Assembly: GCF_003594915.1 (NCBI RefSeq)
Contig: NZ_QZCS01000015.1
Span: 44,507 to 108,506, forward strand
Direction of reading: 5' to 3'
Source: Enterobacter chuandaensis
GTDB lineage: Bacteria; Pseudomonadota; Gammaproteobacteria; Enterobacterales; Enterobacteriaceae
Length of the DNA: 64,000 bases
Below, piece after piece: positions 20,043-29,184 of this stretch; position 1 is the stretch's first letter; each line of letters begins with the position of its first letter. The position numbers and the translations under genes are program-made. The notes below the pieces were generated by a model. That model made no database searches. It was not told the DNA's origin and saw nothing but the letters and a program-made list of their open reading frames with translations.

Positions 20043-21298
20043 CCACTCAACTTGAACAAGCCTGGGACCTGGCTAAACAGCGTTTCGCCGCCGTCGGCGT
20101 GGATGTCGAAGAGGCACTGCGCCAGCTCGACCGTCTGCCCGTCTCTATGCACTGCTGGCAGGGTGATGACGTCGCCGGTTTCGAGAATCCGGGCGGTTCC
20201 CTGACGGGTGGCATTCAGGCAACGGGTAACTACCCGGGCAAAGCGCGCAACGCCACCGAACTGCGTGCGGATCTGGAACTGGCGCTGAGCCTGATCCCGG
20301 GGCCAAAACGCCTGAACCTGCACGCGATCTATCTGGAGTCCGACGAGCCGGTGGCGCGTAACGCAATCAAACCGGAGCACTTTAAAAACTGGGTGGAGTG
20401 GGCGAAAGCCAACAGGCTGGGTCTGGATTTTAACCCGTCCTGCTTCTCGCACCCGCTGAGCGCCGACGGGTTTACCCTTGCGCACGCCAACGACGAAATC
20501 CGCCAGTTCTGGATCGACCATGTCAAAGCCAGCCGCCGCGTCTCGGCGTATTTCGGCGAGCAGCTCGGCACGCCGTCGGTGATGAATATCTGGATCCCGG
20601 ACGGCATGAAGGACATCACCGTTGACCGTCTGGCCCCGCGCCAGCGCCTGCTGGCCGCGCTGGATGAAGCCATCAGCGAGAAGCTGGACCCGACGCACCA
20701 CATCGACGCGGTGGAGAGCAAGCTGTTCGGCATTGGCGCAGAAAGCTACACCGTCGGCTCGAACGAGTTCTACATGGGTTATGCCACCAGCCGCCAGACC
20801 GCGCTGTGCCTGGATGCAGGCCACTTCCACCCAACGGAAGTTATCTCCGACAAAATTTCCGCCGCCATGCTCTACGTGCCGCGTCTGCTGCTGCACGTCA
20901 GCCGTCCGGTGCGCTGGGACAGCGACCACGTGGTGCTGCTGGATGACGAAACCCAGGCGATTGCCAGCGAGATCGTCCGTCACGATCTGTTTGACCGCGT
21001 GCACATCGGCCTCGACTTCTTTGACGCCTCCATCAACCGCATCGCGGCGTGGGTTATCGGCACCCGCAACATGAAGAAAGCGCTGCTGCGCGCGCTGCTG
21101 GAGCCTGTCGCCGCGCTGAAACAGCTGGAGGCTAACGGTGACTACACCGCGCGTCTGGCGTTGCTGGAGGAGCAAAAATCCCTGCCGTGGCAGGCGGTAT
21201 GGGAGATGTACTGCCAGCGTCACGATGCGCCTGCGGGCAGCCAGTGGCTGGATAACGTGCGGGCGTATGAGAAAGACGTGTTAAGCAAACGCGGGTAA
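20039..21298 (+). CDS. rhaA: L-rhamnose isomerase RhaA
   Basis: Mn2+-dependent isomerisation of L-rhamnose to L-rhamnulose. The 419-residue (beta/alpha)8 enzyme matches the family end to end. Metal- and substrate-site segments include WQGDD near residue 40, [14 protein letters not shown] near 130, [26 protein letters not shown] near 235, [10 protein letters not shown] near 260 and LLDDETQ near 300. The ATG at 20039 lies within the rhaB stop. It is followed by a 47-base gap to rhaD that contains a fragment of the palindromic repeat. Confidence 0.98.
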   Translation: MTTQLEQAWDLAKQRFAAVGVDVEEALRQLDRLPVSMHCWQGDDVAGFENPGGSLTGGIQATGNYPGKARNATELRADLELALSLIPGPKRLNLHAIYLESDEPVARNAIKPEHFKNWVEWAKANRLGLDFNPSCFSHPLSADGFTLAHANDEIRQFWIDHVKASRRVSAYFGEQLGTPSVMNIWIPDGMKDITVDRLAPRQRLLAALDEAISEKLDPTHHIDAVESKLFGIGAESYTVGSNEFYMGYATSRQTALCLDAGHFHPTEVISDKISAAMLYVPRLLLHVSRPVRWDSDHVVLLDDETQAIASEIVRHDLFDRVHIGLDFFDASINRIAAWVIGTRNMKKALLRALLEPVAALKQLEANGDYTARLALLEEQKSLPWQAVWEMYCQRHDAPAGSQWLDNVRAYEKDVLSKRG

Positions 21299-21302
21299 CT
21301 GG

Positions 21303-21320
21303 CCCCTCACCCTAACCCTC
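21303..21320. repeat. Fragment of the palindromic repeat between rhaA and rhaD
   Basis: CCCCTCACCCTAACCCTC is identical to the left arm of the repeats at 13730 and (apart from three bases) 1345, but the complementary right arm is missing, so this is a half copy. It lies four bases after the rhaA stop and does not interrupt the operon. Confidence 0.7.
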
Positions 21321-21345
21321 ACCACGATAACTGGAAAAGAAAATT

Positions 21346-22176
21346 ATGCAGACCATCACCACCTCCTGGTTCGTCCAGGGCATGATCAAAGCCACCTCTG
21401 ACGCCTGGCTGAAGGGCTGGGACGAGCGCAACGGCGGTAACCTGACGCTGCGCCTGGATGACGCGGATATCGAACCGTTCGCCGCCGATTTCCACCAGAA
21501 GCCGCGCTATATCGCGCTGAGCCAGCCGATGCCGCTGCTCGCCAACACACCGTTTATCGTCACCGGCTCCGGGAAGTTTTTCCGCAACGTCCAGCTCGAC
21601 CCGCAGGCCAATCTCGGCGTCGTGAGGGTAGACAGCGACGGCGCGGGCTACCACATCCTTTGGGGACTAACGGATGAAGCGGTTCCCACCTCTGAACTGC
21701 CGGCGCACTTCCTCTCCCACTGCGAACGTATCAAGGCGACTGACGGCAAAGACCGCGTCATCATGCACTGCCACGCCACTAACCTGATCGCCCTGACCTA
21801 CGTGCTGGAAAATAATTCTGATTTCTTTACCCGCAAGCTGTGGGAAGGCAGTACCGAATGCCTGGTGGTCTTCCCGGACGGCGTCGGCATTCTGCCGTGG
21901 ATGGTGCCGGGTACGGACGAGATCGGCCAGGCGACCGCCAAAGATATGCAAAAACATTCGCTGGTGCTGTGGCCGTTCCACGGCGTCTTCGGCAGCGGTC
22001 CGACGCTGGATGAAACCTTCGGCCTGATCGACACCGCCGAGAAATCCGCGGAAGTGCTGGTGAAGGTCTACTCCATGGGCGGCATGAAGCAGACCATCAC
22101 CCGGGAAGAGCTGATCGCGCTGGGCAAACGTTTTGGCGTTACCCCGATGCAATCAGCCCTGGATTTATACGCGTAA
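21346..22176 (+). CDS. rhaD: Rhamnulose-1-phosphate aldolase RhaD
   Basis: Zn2+-dependent class II aldolase that splits L-rhamnulose-1-phosphate into dihydroxyacetone phosphate and L-lactaldehyde. The 276-residue protein shows the NGGNLTLRL phosphate-binding loop near residue 28, the zinc ligands in [11 protein letters not shown] near residue 143, and a third zinc His in [12 protein letters not shown] near 213. Length is within two residues of E. coli. A GAAAAGAAAATT leader precedes the ATG. Its product L-lactaldehyde is the substrate expected for the alcohol dehydrogenase encoded next. Confidence 0.98.
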   Translation: MQTITTSWFVQGMIKATSDAWLKGWDERNGGNLTLRLDDADIEPFAADFHQKPRYIALSQPMPLLANTPFIVTGSGKFFRNVQLDPQANLGVVRVDSDGAGYHILWGLTDEAVPTSELPAHFLSHCERIKATDGKDRVIMHCHATNLIALTYVLENNSDFFTRKLWEGSTECLVVFPDGVGILPWMVPGTDEIGQATAKDMQKHSLVLWPFHGVFGSGPTLDETFGLIDTAEKSAEVLVKVYSMGGMKQTITREELIALGKRFGVTPMQSALDLYA

Positions 22177-22206
22177 CGCCACAGGCGATAGTTAAGGAGA
22201 ATTATC

Positions 22207-23355
22207 ATGAGCTTTATGTTGGCACTTCCCAAAATTAGCCTGCATGGCGCGGGCGCAATCGGCGATATGGTCAGCCTGGTGGCGACCAGGCAGTGGGGCA
22301 AAGCGCTGATTGTCACCGACGGCCAACTGGTGAAACTGGGCCTGCTCGACAGCCTGTTTTTCGCGCTGGACGCCCATCAAATATCGTATCACCTGTTCGA
22401 TGAGGTGTTTCCGAACCCGACGGAAGCGCTGGTGCAAAAAGGATTTGCGGCTTACCGGGACGCGGAGTGTGATTACGTGATTGCCTTTGGCGGCGGCAGC
22501 CCGATTGATACCGCCAAGGCGATTAAAATTCTCACCGCTAATCCAGGCCCGTCTACCGATTACTCCGGCGTCGGTAAGGTGAAAAACGCGGGCGTGCCGC
22601 TGGTGGCGATCAACACTACCGCAGGCACGGCGGCGGAGATGACCAGCAACGCGGTCATCATCGACGCCGCGCGTCAGGTGAAAGAGGTGATTATCGACCC
22701 GAACATCATCCCGGATATTGCCGTGGACGATGCCAGCGTGATGCTCGATATTCCCGCCCCGGTGACCGCTGCGACCGGTATGGATGCGTTAACCCACGCC
22801 ATTGAAGCCTACGTGTCCGTTGGCGCGCACCCGCTGACCGACGCCAACGCGCTGGAAGCGATTCGCCTGATTAACCTCTGGCTGCCGAAAGCGGTCGACG
22901 ACGGTCATAATCTGGAAGCACGCGAGCAGATGGCGTTTGGTCAGTATCTGGCGGGCATGGCGTTCAACAGCGCAGGTCTCGGCCTTGTGCATGCTCTGGC
23001 GCACCAGCCGGGTGCGACGCACAACCTGCCGCACGGCGTGTGCAACGCCATCCTGCTGCCGATCATCGAAAACTTTAACCGCCCGAACGCGGTCGCACGT
23101 TTTGCCCGTGTGGCACAGGCGATGGGCATCGACACGCGCGGGATGAGCGACGAGGCCGCCAGCATGTCAGCGATTCAGGCGATTCGCGACCTGAGCGCCC
23201 GCGTCGGCATTCCGTCCGGCTTTAGCCAGCTCGGCGTGACCAAAGCGGACATCGAGGGCTGGCTGGATAAAGCCCTCGCCGATCCGTGCGCGCCATGCAA
23301 CCCGCGCACCGCCAGCCGCGATGAGGTCCGCGAGCTGTATCTGGAGGCATTATGA
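22207..23355 (+). CDS. Iron-type alcohol dehydrogenase, probable L-lactaldehyde reductase (FucO-like)
   Basis: A 382-residue group III (iron-containing) dehydrogenase. It has the NAD-binding [13 protein letters not shown] near residue 97 and metal ligands arranged as in FucO: the Asp and His of [11 protein letters not shown] near 196-200, and the two His of [20 protein letters not shown] near 263 and 277. It starts 31 bases after rhaD behind TTAAGGAGAATT and its last bases overlap rhaM by four, so it belongs to the rha operon. E. coli K-12 lacks a gene here and borrows fucO from the fucose regulon. The likely role is reducing lactaldehyde to 1,2-propanediol during anaerobic rhamnose use. The exact substrate is inferred from context. 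Confidence 0.88.
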   Translation: MSFMLALPKISLHGAGAIGDMVSLVATRQWGKALIVTDGQLVKLGLLDSLFFALDAHQISYHLFDEVFPNPTEALVQKGFAAYRDAECDYVIAFGGGSPIDTAKAIKILTANPGPSTDYSGVGKVKNAGVPLVAINTTAGTAAEMTSNAVIIDAARQVKEVIIDPNIIPDIAVDDASVMLDIPAPVTAATGMDALTHAIEAYVSVGAHPLTDANALEAIRLINLWLPKAVDDGHNLEAREQMAFGQYLAGMAFNSAGLGLVHALAHQPGATHNLPHGVCNAILLPIIENFNRPNAVARFARVAQAMGIDTRGMSDEAASMSAIQAIRDLSARVGIPSGFSQLGVTKADIEGWLDKALADPCAPCNPRTASRDEVRELYLEAL

Positions 23356-23666
23356 TCCGCAAAGCGTTTGTTATGCAGGTCAACCCGGACGCCCATGAGG
23401 AGTACGCGCGTCGCCATAACCCTATCTGGCCAGAGCTGGAAGCGGTGCTGAAAGACCACGGCGCGCACCACTACGCCATTTATCTCGACAGAGAACGTAG
23501 CCTGCTGTTTGCTACCGTAGAGATTGAATCGGAGGAACGCTGGAACGCGGTCGCGAATACCGACGTCTGCCAGCGCTGGTGGAAACACATGCGTGATGTC
23601 ATGCCGTCGAACCTGGATAATAGCCCAGTGAGTACCGAGCTGAACGAGGTGTTTTACCTGGCGTGA
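23352..23666 (+). CDS. rhaM: L-rhamnose mutarotase RhaM
   Basis: Interconverts the alpha and beta anomers of L-rhamnose before isomerisation. The 104-residue ferredoxin-like alpha/beta barrel protein is almost identical to E. coli RhaM, including [14 protein letters not shown] with the catalytic His near residue 22, the HYAIYLD strand and the [14 protein letters not shown] segment. Its ATG overlaps the stop of the dehydrogenase gene (ATGA), so it is the last gene of a rhaBAD-ADH-rhaM operon. Confidence 0.97.
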   Translation: MIRKAFVMQVNPDAHEEYARRHNPIWPELEAVLKDHGAHHYAIYLDRERSLLFATVEIESEERWNAVANTDVCQRWWKHMRDVMPSNLDNSPVSTELNEVFYLA

Positions 23667-23710
23667 AGACGTTGCCAGCGTCCTCCTGCAGCGAGGATAC
23701 CGGATCCCTG

Positions 23711-24259
23711 TTAGTTTTGTTCCGCCACCAGCAGCGCATACGTGTCTGGCTCCAGAGCCTTAAAGATGTGCGGCTGGTCGGCCGGGTAGCAGATGTAATC
23801 CCCGGCGGCCAGCTCTTCCGCCGCGTCGAGCAGGCCAACCAGGGCCCGTCCCTGCGTCACAATAATATGCTCTACTGCACCAGGCGAATGCGGCTGGGAA
23901 ATGCGATCGGCGCCTGGCTGGGTCATCAGAAGGTAGACATCCCGGCGCGCGCCCGGCGGGCATGCGGCGAGCAAAATGGCTTCGTAGTTTGCCTGCCCGG
24001 CAACCACTTTCGTGCCTTCACCACGGCGGATCACCTGCGTGGTCGGCTGCTGCGGCTCCAGCAAGCGGGCAAAGGGAATATCCAGCGCCACGCAAAGCGA
24101 CCATAGCGTTTCCAGGCTCGGGTTCCCGTTGCCGGATTCCAGCTGGGAAAGGGTGGATTTAGCGATCCCGGCACGGCGGGCAATCTCCGCCAGTGAAAGT
24201 CCGGTTCGCATGCGTTCTCGCACCAGACTTTTGGCGATTACGCTAATTGGCTGCGTCAT
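23711..24259 (-). CDS. XRE-family regulator with C-terminal cupin domain
   Basis: A 182-residue putative repressor. An N-terminal helix-turn-helix of the Cro/CI type (about 8-62; LSLAEIARRAGIAKSTLSQLESGNGNPSLETL) is joined to a cupin_2 domain (about 105-175; SPGAVEHIIVTQGRALVG and GDYICYPADQPHIF) that probably binds a small-molecule ligand. It is divergently transcribed from azlC-azlD, with a GAACG-AAT-CGTTC dyad in the gap. By analogy to similar pairs it likely controls that exporter in response to an amino acid or analogue; the ligand is unknown. Confidence 0.85.
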   Translation of the reverse strand: MTQPISVIAKSLVRERMRTGLSLAEIARRAGIAKSTLSQLESGNGNPSLETLWSLCVALDIPFARLLEPQQPTTQVIRRGEGTKVVAGQANYEAILLAACPPGARRDVYLLMTQPGADRISQPHSPGAVEHIIVTQGRALVGLLDAAEELAAGDYICYPADQPHIFKALEPDTYALLVAEQN

Positions 24260-24285
24260 AAAACGGCCTCTTTGTTCTATAAATC

Positions 24286-24333
24286 GAACGAATCGTTCAT
24301 CTTGAAAAACAGTTCTGTTGCGTTCATTATAAT
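24286..24333. promoter_or_regulatory. Candidate operator and promoter between the XRE-cupin gene and azlC
   Basis: GAACGAATCGTTC (24286-24298) is a perfect 13-base dyad, and a further GTTC half-site occurs at 24311-24314, with CGTTC at 24321-24325. A TATAAT at 24328-24333 lies 30 bases before azlC. The arrangement fits autoregulation by the adjacent XRE protein. No experimental support is available from the sequence. Confidence 0.5.
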
Positions 24334-24362
24334 GGATACCCGTTCGATATGGCTAAAAATGT

Positions 24363-25022
24363 ATGACGCATCATCTCTCCTGCCTGAAAGGCGACACGAT
24401 AAAAGCAATCATCCTGGTTTGCCTCGCGGTTGGGGTCGTCGGGATGTCCTATGGCTCACTGGCGATGGCCTACGGCTTCCCGCTGTGGGTGCCGTTTGTC
24501 CTCTCCCTCACCGTGCTGGCGGGCGCGTCCGAATTTATGTTTATCGGCATCGTAGCAAGCGGCGGCAACCCGCTGGCGGCAGCCGCGGCCGGTTTGCTGG
24601 TCAACGCTCGCCATGTGCCGTTTGGCGTGACGGTGCGTGAACTGGTGGGCAAGCGTGGGTTGAGCTATCTGGGCTGTCACATCATGAACGATGAAAGCGT
24701 GGTGTTTGGCCTGTCGCAAAAAACGCCCGAGCAACGTAAAGCGGCTTACTGGCTGTGCGGTTTAGGCGTGGCGATTATCTGGCCGGTGGGCGCGCTGCTG
24801 GGTGCCATGGTCGGCAAACTGCTGCCGGACCCGGAAACCATCGGGCTGGATGCGGTATTCCCGGCGATTTTACTGGCGTTAGTGGTACCTGCGTTTAAAA
24901 ACCGTACCACCCTGATCCGCGCCTGCAGCGGCGCCGCGCTATCACTGGCCGCCGTACCGTTTGCCCCGGTGGGCTTACCGGTGCTGCTCTCATTACTCGG
25001 TCTCGCTGCGAGGAAAAAATAA
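24363..25022 (+). CDS. AzlC/YgaZ-family branched-chain amino acid exporter, large subunit
   Basis: A 219-residue membrane protein with about seven hydrophobic segments and the AzlC motifs: LAGASEFMFIGIVASGGNPLAAAAAGLLVNARHVPFG in the first third, and a VPAFKNR loop near the C-terminus. AzlC-type proteins work with a small AzlD partner to export branched-chain amino acids or methionine and their toxic analogues. The partner gene overlaps the stop by one base (TAATG). No strong ribosome site precedes the ATG at 24363, so the start is tentative. It is not the ygaZ locus itself, whose E. coli neighbours differ. Confidence 0.85.
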   Translation: MTHHLSCLKGDTIKAIILVCLAVGVVGMSYGSLAMAYGFPLWVPFVLSLTVLAGASEFMFIGIVASGGNPLAAAAAGLLVNARHVPFGVTVRELVGKRGLSYLGCHIMNDESVVFGLSQKTPEQRKAAYWLCGLGVAIIWPVGALLGAMVGKLLPDPETIGLDAVFPAILLALVVPAFKNRTTLIRACSGAALSLAAVPFAPVGLPVLLSLLGLAARKK

Positions 25023-25345
25023 TGGGGAACATGACGGTCTTTATTCTCGGCATCGCTATTTTGTCTGCAGGAACCTATCTGATGCGGCTCGGCGGAGCGA
25101 AACTGGGGAGTCGGCTTGCGCTGTCAGAACGCTCTCAGGCGCTGCTTTCGGACGCGGCAACGGTCTTGCTGTTTTCCGTCGCGCTGGCGACAACGTTCTA
25201 TGAAGGGGAACACTTCGCCGGCATGGCGCGCGTGCTGGGCGTGGCGTTTGCTGTGTTTCTCGCCTGGCGCAAAATGCCATTAATTGTGGTGATCGTGGCG
25301 GCGGCGGTGGTAACGGCGCTGCTGCGCCTGGCGGGGATCCACTAA
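25022..25345 (+). CDS. AzlD/YgaH-family exporter, small subunit
   Basis: A 107-residue protein with three or four membrane helices, matching AzlD in size and layout (an N-terminal ILSAGTYLMRLGG helix, then ALLSDAATVLLFSVALATTFY, then a C-terminal WRKMPLIVVIVAAAVVTALLR). Its ATG overlaps the azlC stop codon by one base, so the two subunits are translationally coupled. A hairpin follows six bases after its stop. Confidence 0.85.
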   Translation: MGNMTVFILGIAILSAGTYLMRLGGAKLGSRLALSERSQALLSDAATVLLFSVALATTFYEGEHFAGMARVLGVAFAVFLAWRKMPLIVVIVAAAVVTALLRLAGIH

Positions 25346-25350
25346 GAGAA

Positions 25351-25379
25351 ATGCCCGACAGAACGCGTCTGCCGGGCAT
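25351..25379. terminator. Hairpin between convergent azlD and the fimbrial operon
   Basis: ATGCCCGACAGA and TCTGCCGGGCAT pair at 11 of 12 positions around a five-base loop. Neither side has a long T tract, so efficient intrinsic termination is uncertain. The position between two convergent stops supports a bidirectional transcript end. Confidence 0.6.
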
Positions 25380-25387
25380 CAGAGGGT

Positions 25388-25987
25388 TTATTGCGCAGGA
25401 AGGGTGTCCGCGTTTAGCGTCAGCGTCTCGGTAAAGTCCGTGGCGTTGGTCACGCTGAACGCTTTTTCTGAAAGATAGGTCGTGACCATCATGGTCGCGG
25501 TGAACTGCTGGCCCGCCACTTCCGTGCCGTTAACAGCCGCCAGCGCTTTCTCCGGCGGCAGCGTCACCTGGGATGCCCCACCCTGAACGGCAACCGCCCC
25601 GATATCGACCGCGGCCAGCTGCACCGCGTTGCCGTCTACCCGTCCATCCTTAAACGCGATCTTCATCGCACCGCTATCCGTAAACCGATACGCCAGATTC
25701 TGCCGGGCTGCCCCGCTGATGGAGACACGCATTTTGCGCGTATCCGGACACAGTACCGAGACCTGAAACTCCCGCGTGACCGAGCCATAGCCGTTATAGA
25801 CTTTGCCGACATGCTCGGCCGATCCCTTTTGCATATCCTCTTTACGGTAGCGGCCATAGTCGACCGTCTTTACCGCAGACATCATTTCACACTGACCATC
25901 ATCGGCGTGCGCTAGCGTCGGTATCCCTGACACCCCGCAGAGTAACGCGATCGTCAGCGCGTACTTCTGAATGTTATTTAGAGACAT
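25388..25987 (-). CDS. Secreted fimbrial-operon protein, probable minor or tip subunit
   Basis: A 199-residue exported protein with a signal peptide (about 1-28, ending in TLAHA). The mature part has two cysteines (near 33 and 80) that could form one disulfide and is rich in beta-strand-like sequence. I do not recognise the family with certainty. It is the last gene of the four-gene chaperone-usher operon and its ATG overlaps the usher stop by ten bases, so a role as minor pilin or adhesin is inferred from position. It lacks an obvious classical pilin C-terminal beta-zipper signature that I can confirm by eye. Confidence 0.7.
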   Translation of the reverse strand: MSLNNIQKYALTIALLCGVSGIPTLAHADDGQCEMMSAVKTVDYGRYRKEDMQKGSAEHVGKVYNGYGSVTREFQVSVLCPDTRKMRVSISGAARQNLAYRFTDSGAMKIAFKDGRVDGNAVQLAAVDIGAVAVQGGASQVTLPPEKALAAVNGTEVAGQQFTATMMVTTYLSEKAFSVTNATDFTETLTLNADTLPAQ

Positions 25988-28404
25988 TTCCCTGTCACCT
26001 CTTCATAGAATTTATTCGGCTCCGCTTCTGGCAGGGTATACGTCAGCTTACAACGCCCCTTATCCAGCTTCGCGTACAGCTGCTGGTTGGCGGAGATATC
26101 GTTAAGGAAGATCACGCCATCTTCTGGTGCCGTCGTGACGTACTCACCCGCTTCGTCCACAATGGAGACACCTTCCGGCAGCGGCGTACCGTCCGGGCGG
26201 CTGATAGCCAACAGCACGCGGCGCTGGCTCAACGTTGCAAACTCCCACTTCGCCACGGCACCGTGTGAAGCCTTGATCGCTATCCTGCCGTTTCTCACAT
26301 CGAGGTTGCCCGGCAGACTTTCCGTGTTGACCTCAATGGTGCTTTCGCGGAACGGTGACAGAGAAGGGATCACGGCCTGACCCCATTTATCCGTCCACAC
26401 CGGGCCACGCGCGGTGCCAATCTCGATGCCTGCCACCGGTTTATCCAGTTTGGCAATGGCATACGTATCCGCCACGCGGTAAGGCGAGAAGGTCACACCA
26501 TCGCCGTGGGCCACAATCCCGCCGCTCAGCGCCGCAGAATAGTTCGTGTTGCTGTCGTTATCGCCTCCCGCCGCCAGCGCCAGGTTGGTATAACGCAGAT
26601 TGCTGTTCAGCGAGGTATCCCAGCTGGTGGTGTTCTGGTCATGGTCCTGAGAGACGCCAACCATATACTGGTTCGTATCGTTGAGCGATCCCATCGCGCG
26701 CGTGCCCCAGGAACTGTCCCCCTCACTCTCACGATACCAGGAGCTGGTATTCACTCCCGTACGTCCCAGTGGGATCGACACATTCACATAGAGCATGTCG
26801 TTATCGCTGTCGTCGTTACGGCTGACGTCAGACTCCCAGTTCACGCTCACGTTGAAGTATTTAAAGCTCTGTGACCATGACGTAATAAATCGGCGGCTGT
26901 CGTATTCGCTGTTCCAGCTCTCATTGCGGTAGTAGCTGAGAGAGAAGCGGCCAAGGGCAGGAGTGGACCAGTTGATGCCAACGTTGGTGTCGTATTTCGT
27001 TTGCGACATGTCGTCGTCATCACCGTAAAGCTCCGTCATCTCGCGATAATCCGGCGTGCCGTAGCTGCCGCCCATCGAAATGCCGATCCCCCATGGCAAG
27101 GAATAGCCAAGGTCGAGCGTCGTTTTGTTGCCGTCCGTTTGCGACTGGTTATCTATCGACGCCAGAAAACCGAGTGAGGCATACAGGTTCTGCATCGGGA
27201 CGGTATCCAGGTTGCCGGAGAAACCGTAATAGTGGTTATCCGCCATCACCATACCGGCAAGAAAATTCATGCGCTTGTTAATGGACCAGCCGTTGTTGGC
27301 GGAGACGATCCACGGATTTTCAAAGCGCGAATCCATGTCGTCTTCAACGCGACCTACCGCCATGGTAAAGCCCGGTGCGCGGCCCACGTGGTTGCTGCGG
27401 AAGGTGCTCGCCGCAACAGTAAAGTGGTTTTCACTGCCGTCGCTCTCGGTCACCGTCACGTTCAGGTCGGTGTTGAGGTTAGCCAGCGGCACATCGTCCA
27501 GATTAAACGGCCCGGCCGGTACCAGCGTTGAATAGATCAGTTGTCCGCCCTGGCGGATATCCACGCGCGCCTGCGGGTTACGGGCGATACCGGAGACTTC
27601 CACACCGGTCCCTGCCTGAGGCAAAAGTGCGGTATCCGGCATCATCTGTACTCCGTAGATAGACGGAATGCTGAAGCGGCTGTTGGCCACGTTAATCTGG
27701 CCACCCTGCACCATCACGCCATAATCGGTGAACGTGCGCTGAGCGTAGGTATAAAGGGATTCAACGTCAAAGCTCTGGTCGCTGCCGTCGCTGATGAATT
27801 GTGTGCTGCGTACAATCCAGTCCCCGGCGTTAAAGCCCAGTTCAAAGGTAGACTGGAAACGATCTGCGTTATCATCGTCATACTGGTTATGGGTGCCGAA
27901 CATGGAGTAATTCAGCATCGCCGCACGCCCGCCACGGACTTCCGCGAACTGACGCCCAAAATTGGGATCCAATGCTTCCGGCGGGACCACAACCGATATT
28001 TCTTCGATATCCGGCGAAGACTGGATCGTCGAGCCGGACCAGTACTGATGAATTTTTGGGCAGTTGCCTCGTCTGGTTTTTTTAATCAGACCCGCGTTTT
28101 CCAGAAAGTCCTCATCAATACAGGGCGTACCTTCTTCATCAAATTTCACCGGCATAAGAGTACGCTGCTTACCGTTAATATTCACGGTCACGTTATGATA
28201 GCCGGGAGCAAAACGAGGTGCCATGGAATAGTATTCAGCAATCGCCGGATCTAACCCTTGGTTTTTTAATGCATCGGTATCAAATATCGCTCTCGCCAAT
28301 TCTATCGATTCATTTTCTATAGGGGTTACTTCAGCCCGAATACTGAAAGCTAGCGCCGAAAGGCAAAACGCAAGCATTCCCTTTTTACAGGAAACGTTTA
28401 ACAT
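25978..28404 (-). CDS. Fimbrial outer-membrane usher
   Basis: An 808-residue usher that would receive chaperone-subunit complexes and extrude the pilus. It has a signal peptide (about 1-24), an N-terminal periplasmic domain with TPCIDEDFLENAGL, a large beta-barrel rich in alternating aromatic and acidic residues, and two C-terminal domains ending with a Cys pair (GRCKLTYTL and TGKCL), the usual disulfide of usher C-terminal domains. Segments such as GRAPGFTMAVGRVEDD replace the common FimD wording, so it belongs to a divergent usher clade. It follows the chaperone gene by 26 bases. Confidence 0.93.
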   Translation of the reverse strand: MLNVSCKKGMLAFCLSALAFSIRAEVTPIENESIELARAIFDTDALKNQGLDPAIAEYYSMAPRFAPGYHNVTVNINGKQRTLMPVKFDEEGTPCIDEDFLENAGLIKKTRRGNCPKIHQYWSGSTIQSSPDIEEISVVVPPEALDPNFGRQFAEVRGGRAAMLNYSMFGTHNQYDDDNADRFQSTFELGFNAGDWIVRSTQFISDGSDQSFDVESLYTYAQRTFTDYGVMVQGGQINVANSRFSIPSIYGVQMMPDTALLPQAGTGVEVSGIARNPQARVDIRQGGQLIYSTLVPAGPFNLDDVPLANLNTDLNVTVTESDGSENHFTVAASTFRSNHVGRAPGFTMAVGRVEDDMDSRFENPWIVSANNGWSINKRMNFLAGMVMADNHYYGFSGNLDTVPMQNLYASLGFLASIDNQSQTDGNKTTLDLGYSLPWGIGISMGGSYGTPDYREMTELYGDDDDMSQTKYDTNVGINWSTPALGRFSLSYYRNESWNSEYDSRRFITSWSQSFKYFNVSVNWESDVSRNDDSDNDMLYVNVSIPLGRTGVNTSSWYRESEGDSSWGTRAMGSLNDTNQYMVGVSQDHDQNTTSWDTSLNSNLRYTNLALAAGGDNDSNTNYSAALSGGIVAHGDGVTFSPYRVADTYAIAKLDKPVAGIEIGTARGPVWTDKWGQAVIPSLSPFRESTIEVNTESLPGNLDVRNGRIAIKASHGAVAKWEFATLSQRRVLLAISRPDGTPLPEGVSIVDEAGEYVTTAPEDGVIFLNDISANQQLYAKLDKGRCKLTYTLPEAEPNKFYEEVTGKCL

Positions 28405-28430
28405 AACTACTCCATGTGATGTTTGCTTTT

Positions 28431-29114
28431 TTATTTGAAATCGGCGATATAATTCTTAGCCTTATAGCCGTAACGGGTTGCCGGATATATTTCAATTTTC
28501 TTTTCTAATGATGAAAATTTTACATCCGCATTGGCTGTCATTGTTTCACCCGGCAATATATAGGTTTTAGGGAATTTCGCTGCTGTACCGGAGGGTAATA
28601 ATTTCACTTGTTGCTCCATACGAACAACATAAGGCGTCTTATTCTCGACAGTGACAACGCCATTTTTAACCTGCCAGGTTAAGTCCTTCCAGGGCTCAAG
28701 ATTAACCGCCAGCCCAGCTGGACGAATAATAACAGGAAGATTCTGGCTAAAGGTGACCTTAACTTTATTCTTTTCCCGCTGCGGAATAGCGCTAAAAACC
28801 ACACGTTTAAGGTGCTCAACCTTCAAAGGTTCGTTACTGCCTTTCAACACAAAGCGTACACGCTGAGTTTTACCTGCATCCACACGTACCACAGGCTGTG
28901 TAACAATCAGTCCAGGTTTTTGATCATCAGCTAAATCGATGACTTTTGTGTAGAGCAATTGTGCATCAGCATCGGTGTTTTTCACATCCATACTGGCGCC
29001 CTGTTCATCTTCGTTAACAATCAGCAATGATGTATCTGGCACCATCCCGGCAGCCATCGTGTTGAACGAAGCTAACAGGCAGGCGCAAATGAGCGTTCTT
29101 TTCAGACTCAGCAT
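28431..29114 (-). CDS. Periplasmic pilus chaperone
   Basis: A 227-residue PapD-like chaperone. A signal peptide (about 1-22) precedes two immunoglobulin-like domains. The edge-strand region TQPVVRVDAGKTQRVRFVLKG contains the conserved basic residue that anchors pilin C-termini, and KRVVFSAIPQREKN is the domain-linking segment. Base composition is visibly more AT-rich than the flanking core genes. It lies between the putative major subunit and the usher, all on one strand, and so forms an operon with them. Confidence 0.93.
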   Translation of the reverse strand: MLSLKRTLICACLLASFNTMAAGMVPDTSLLIVNEDEQGASMDVKNTDADAQLLYTKVIDLADDQKPGLIVTQPVVRVDAGKTQRVRFVLKGSNEPLKVEHLKRVVFSAIPQREKNKVKVTFSQNLPVIIRPAGLAVNLEPWKDLTWQVKNGVVTVENKTPYVVRMEQQVKLLPSGTAAKFPKTYILPGETMTANADVKFSSLEKKIEIYPATRYGYKAKNYIADFK

Positions 29115-29184
29115 AATATTAATCCATTAATATTAATAAATAACACTCCACGAACATGGAGTGTTTCCTTTTCCGGCGGAAAAA

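Noticed and set aside
19991..21223. 410-codon open frame antisense to rhaA
   Set aside because: Shadow of rhaA codon bias; no start signals or domain pattern.
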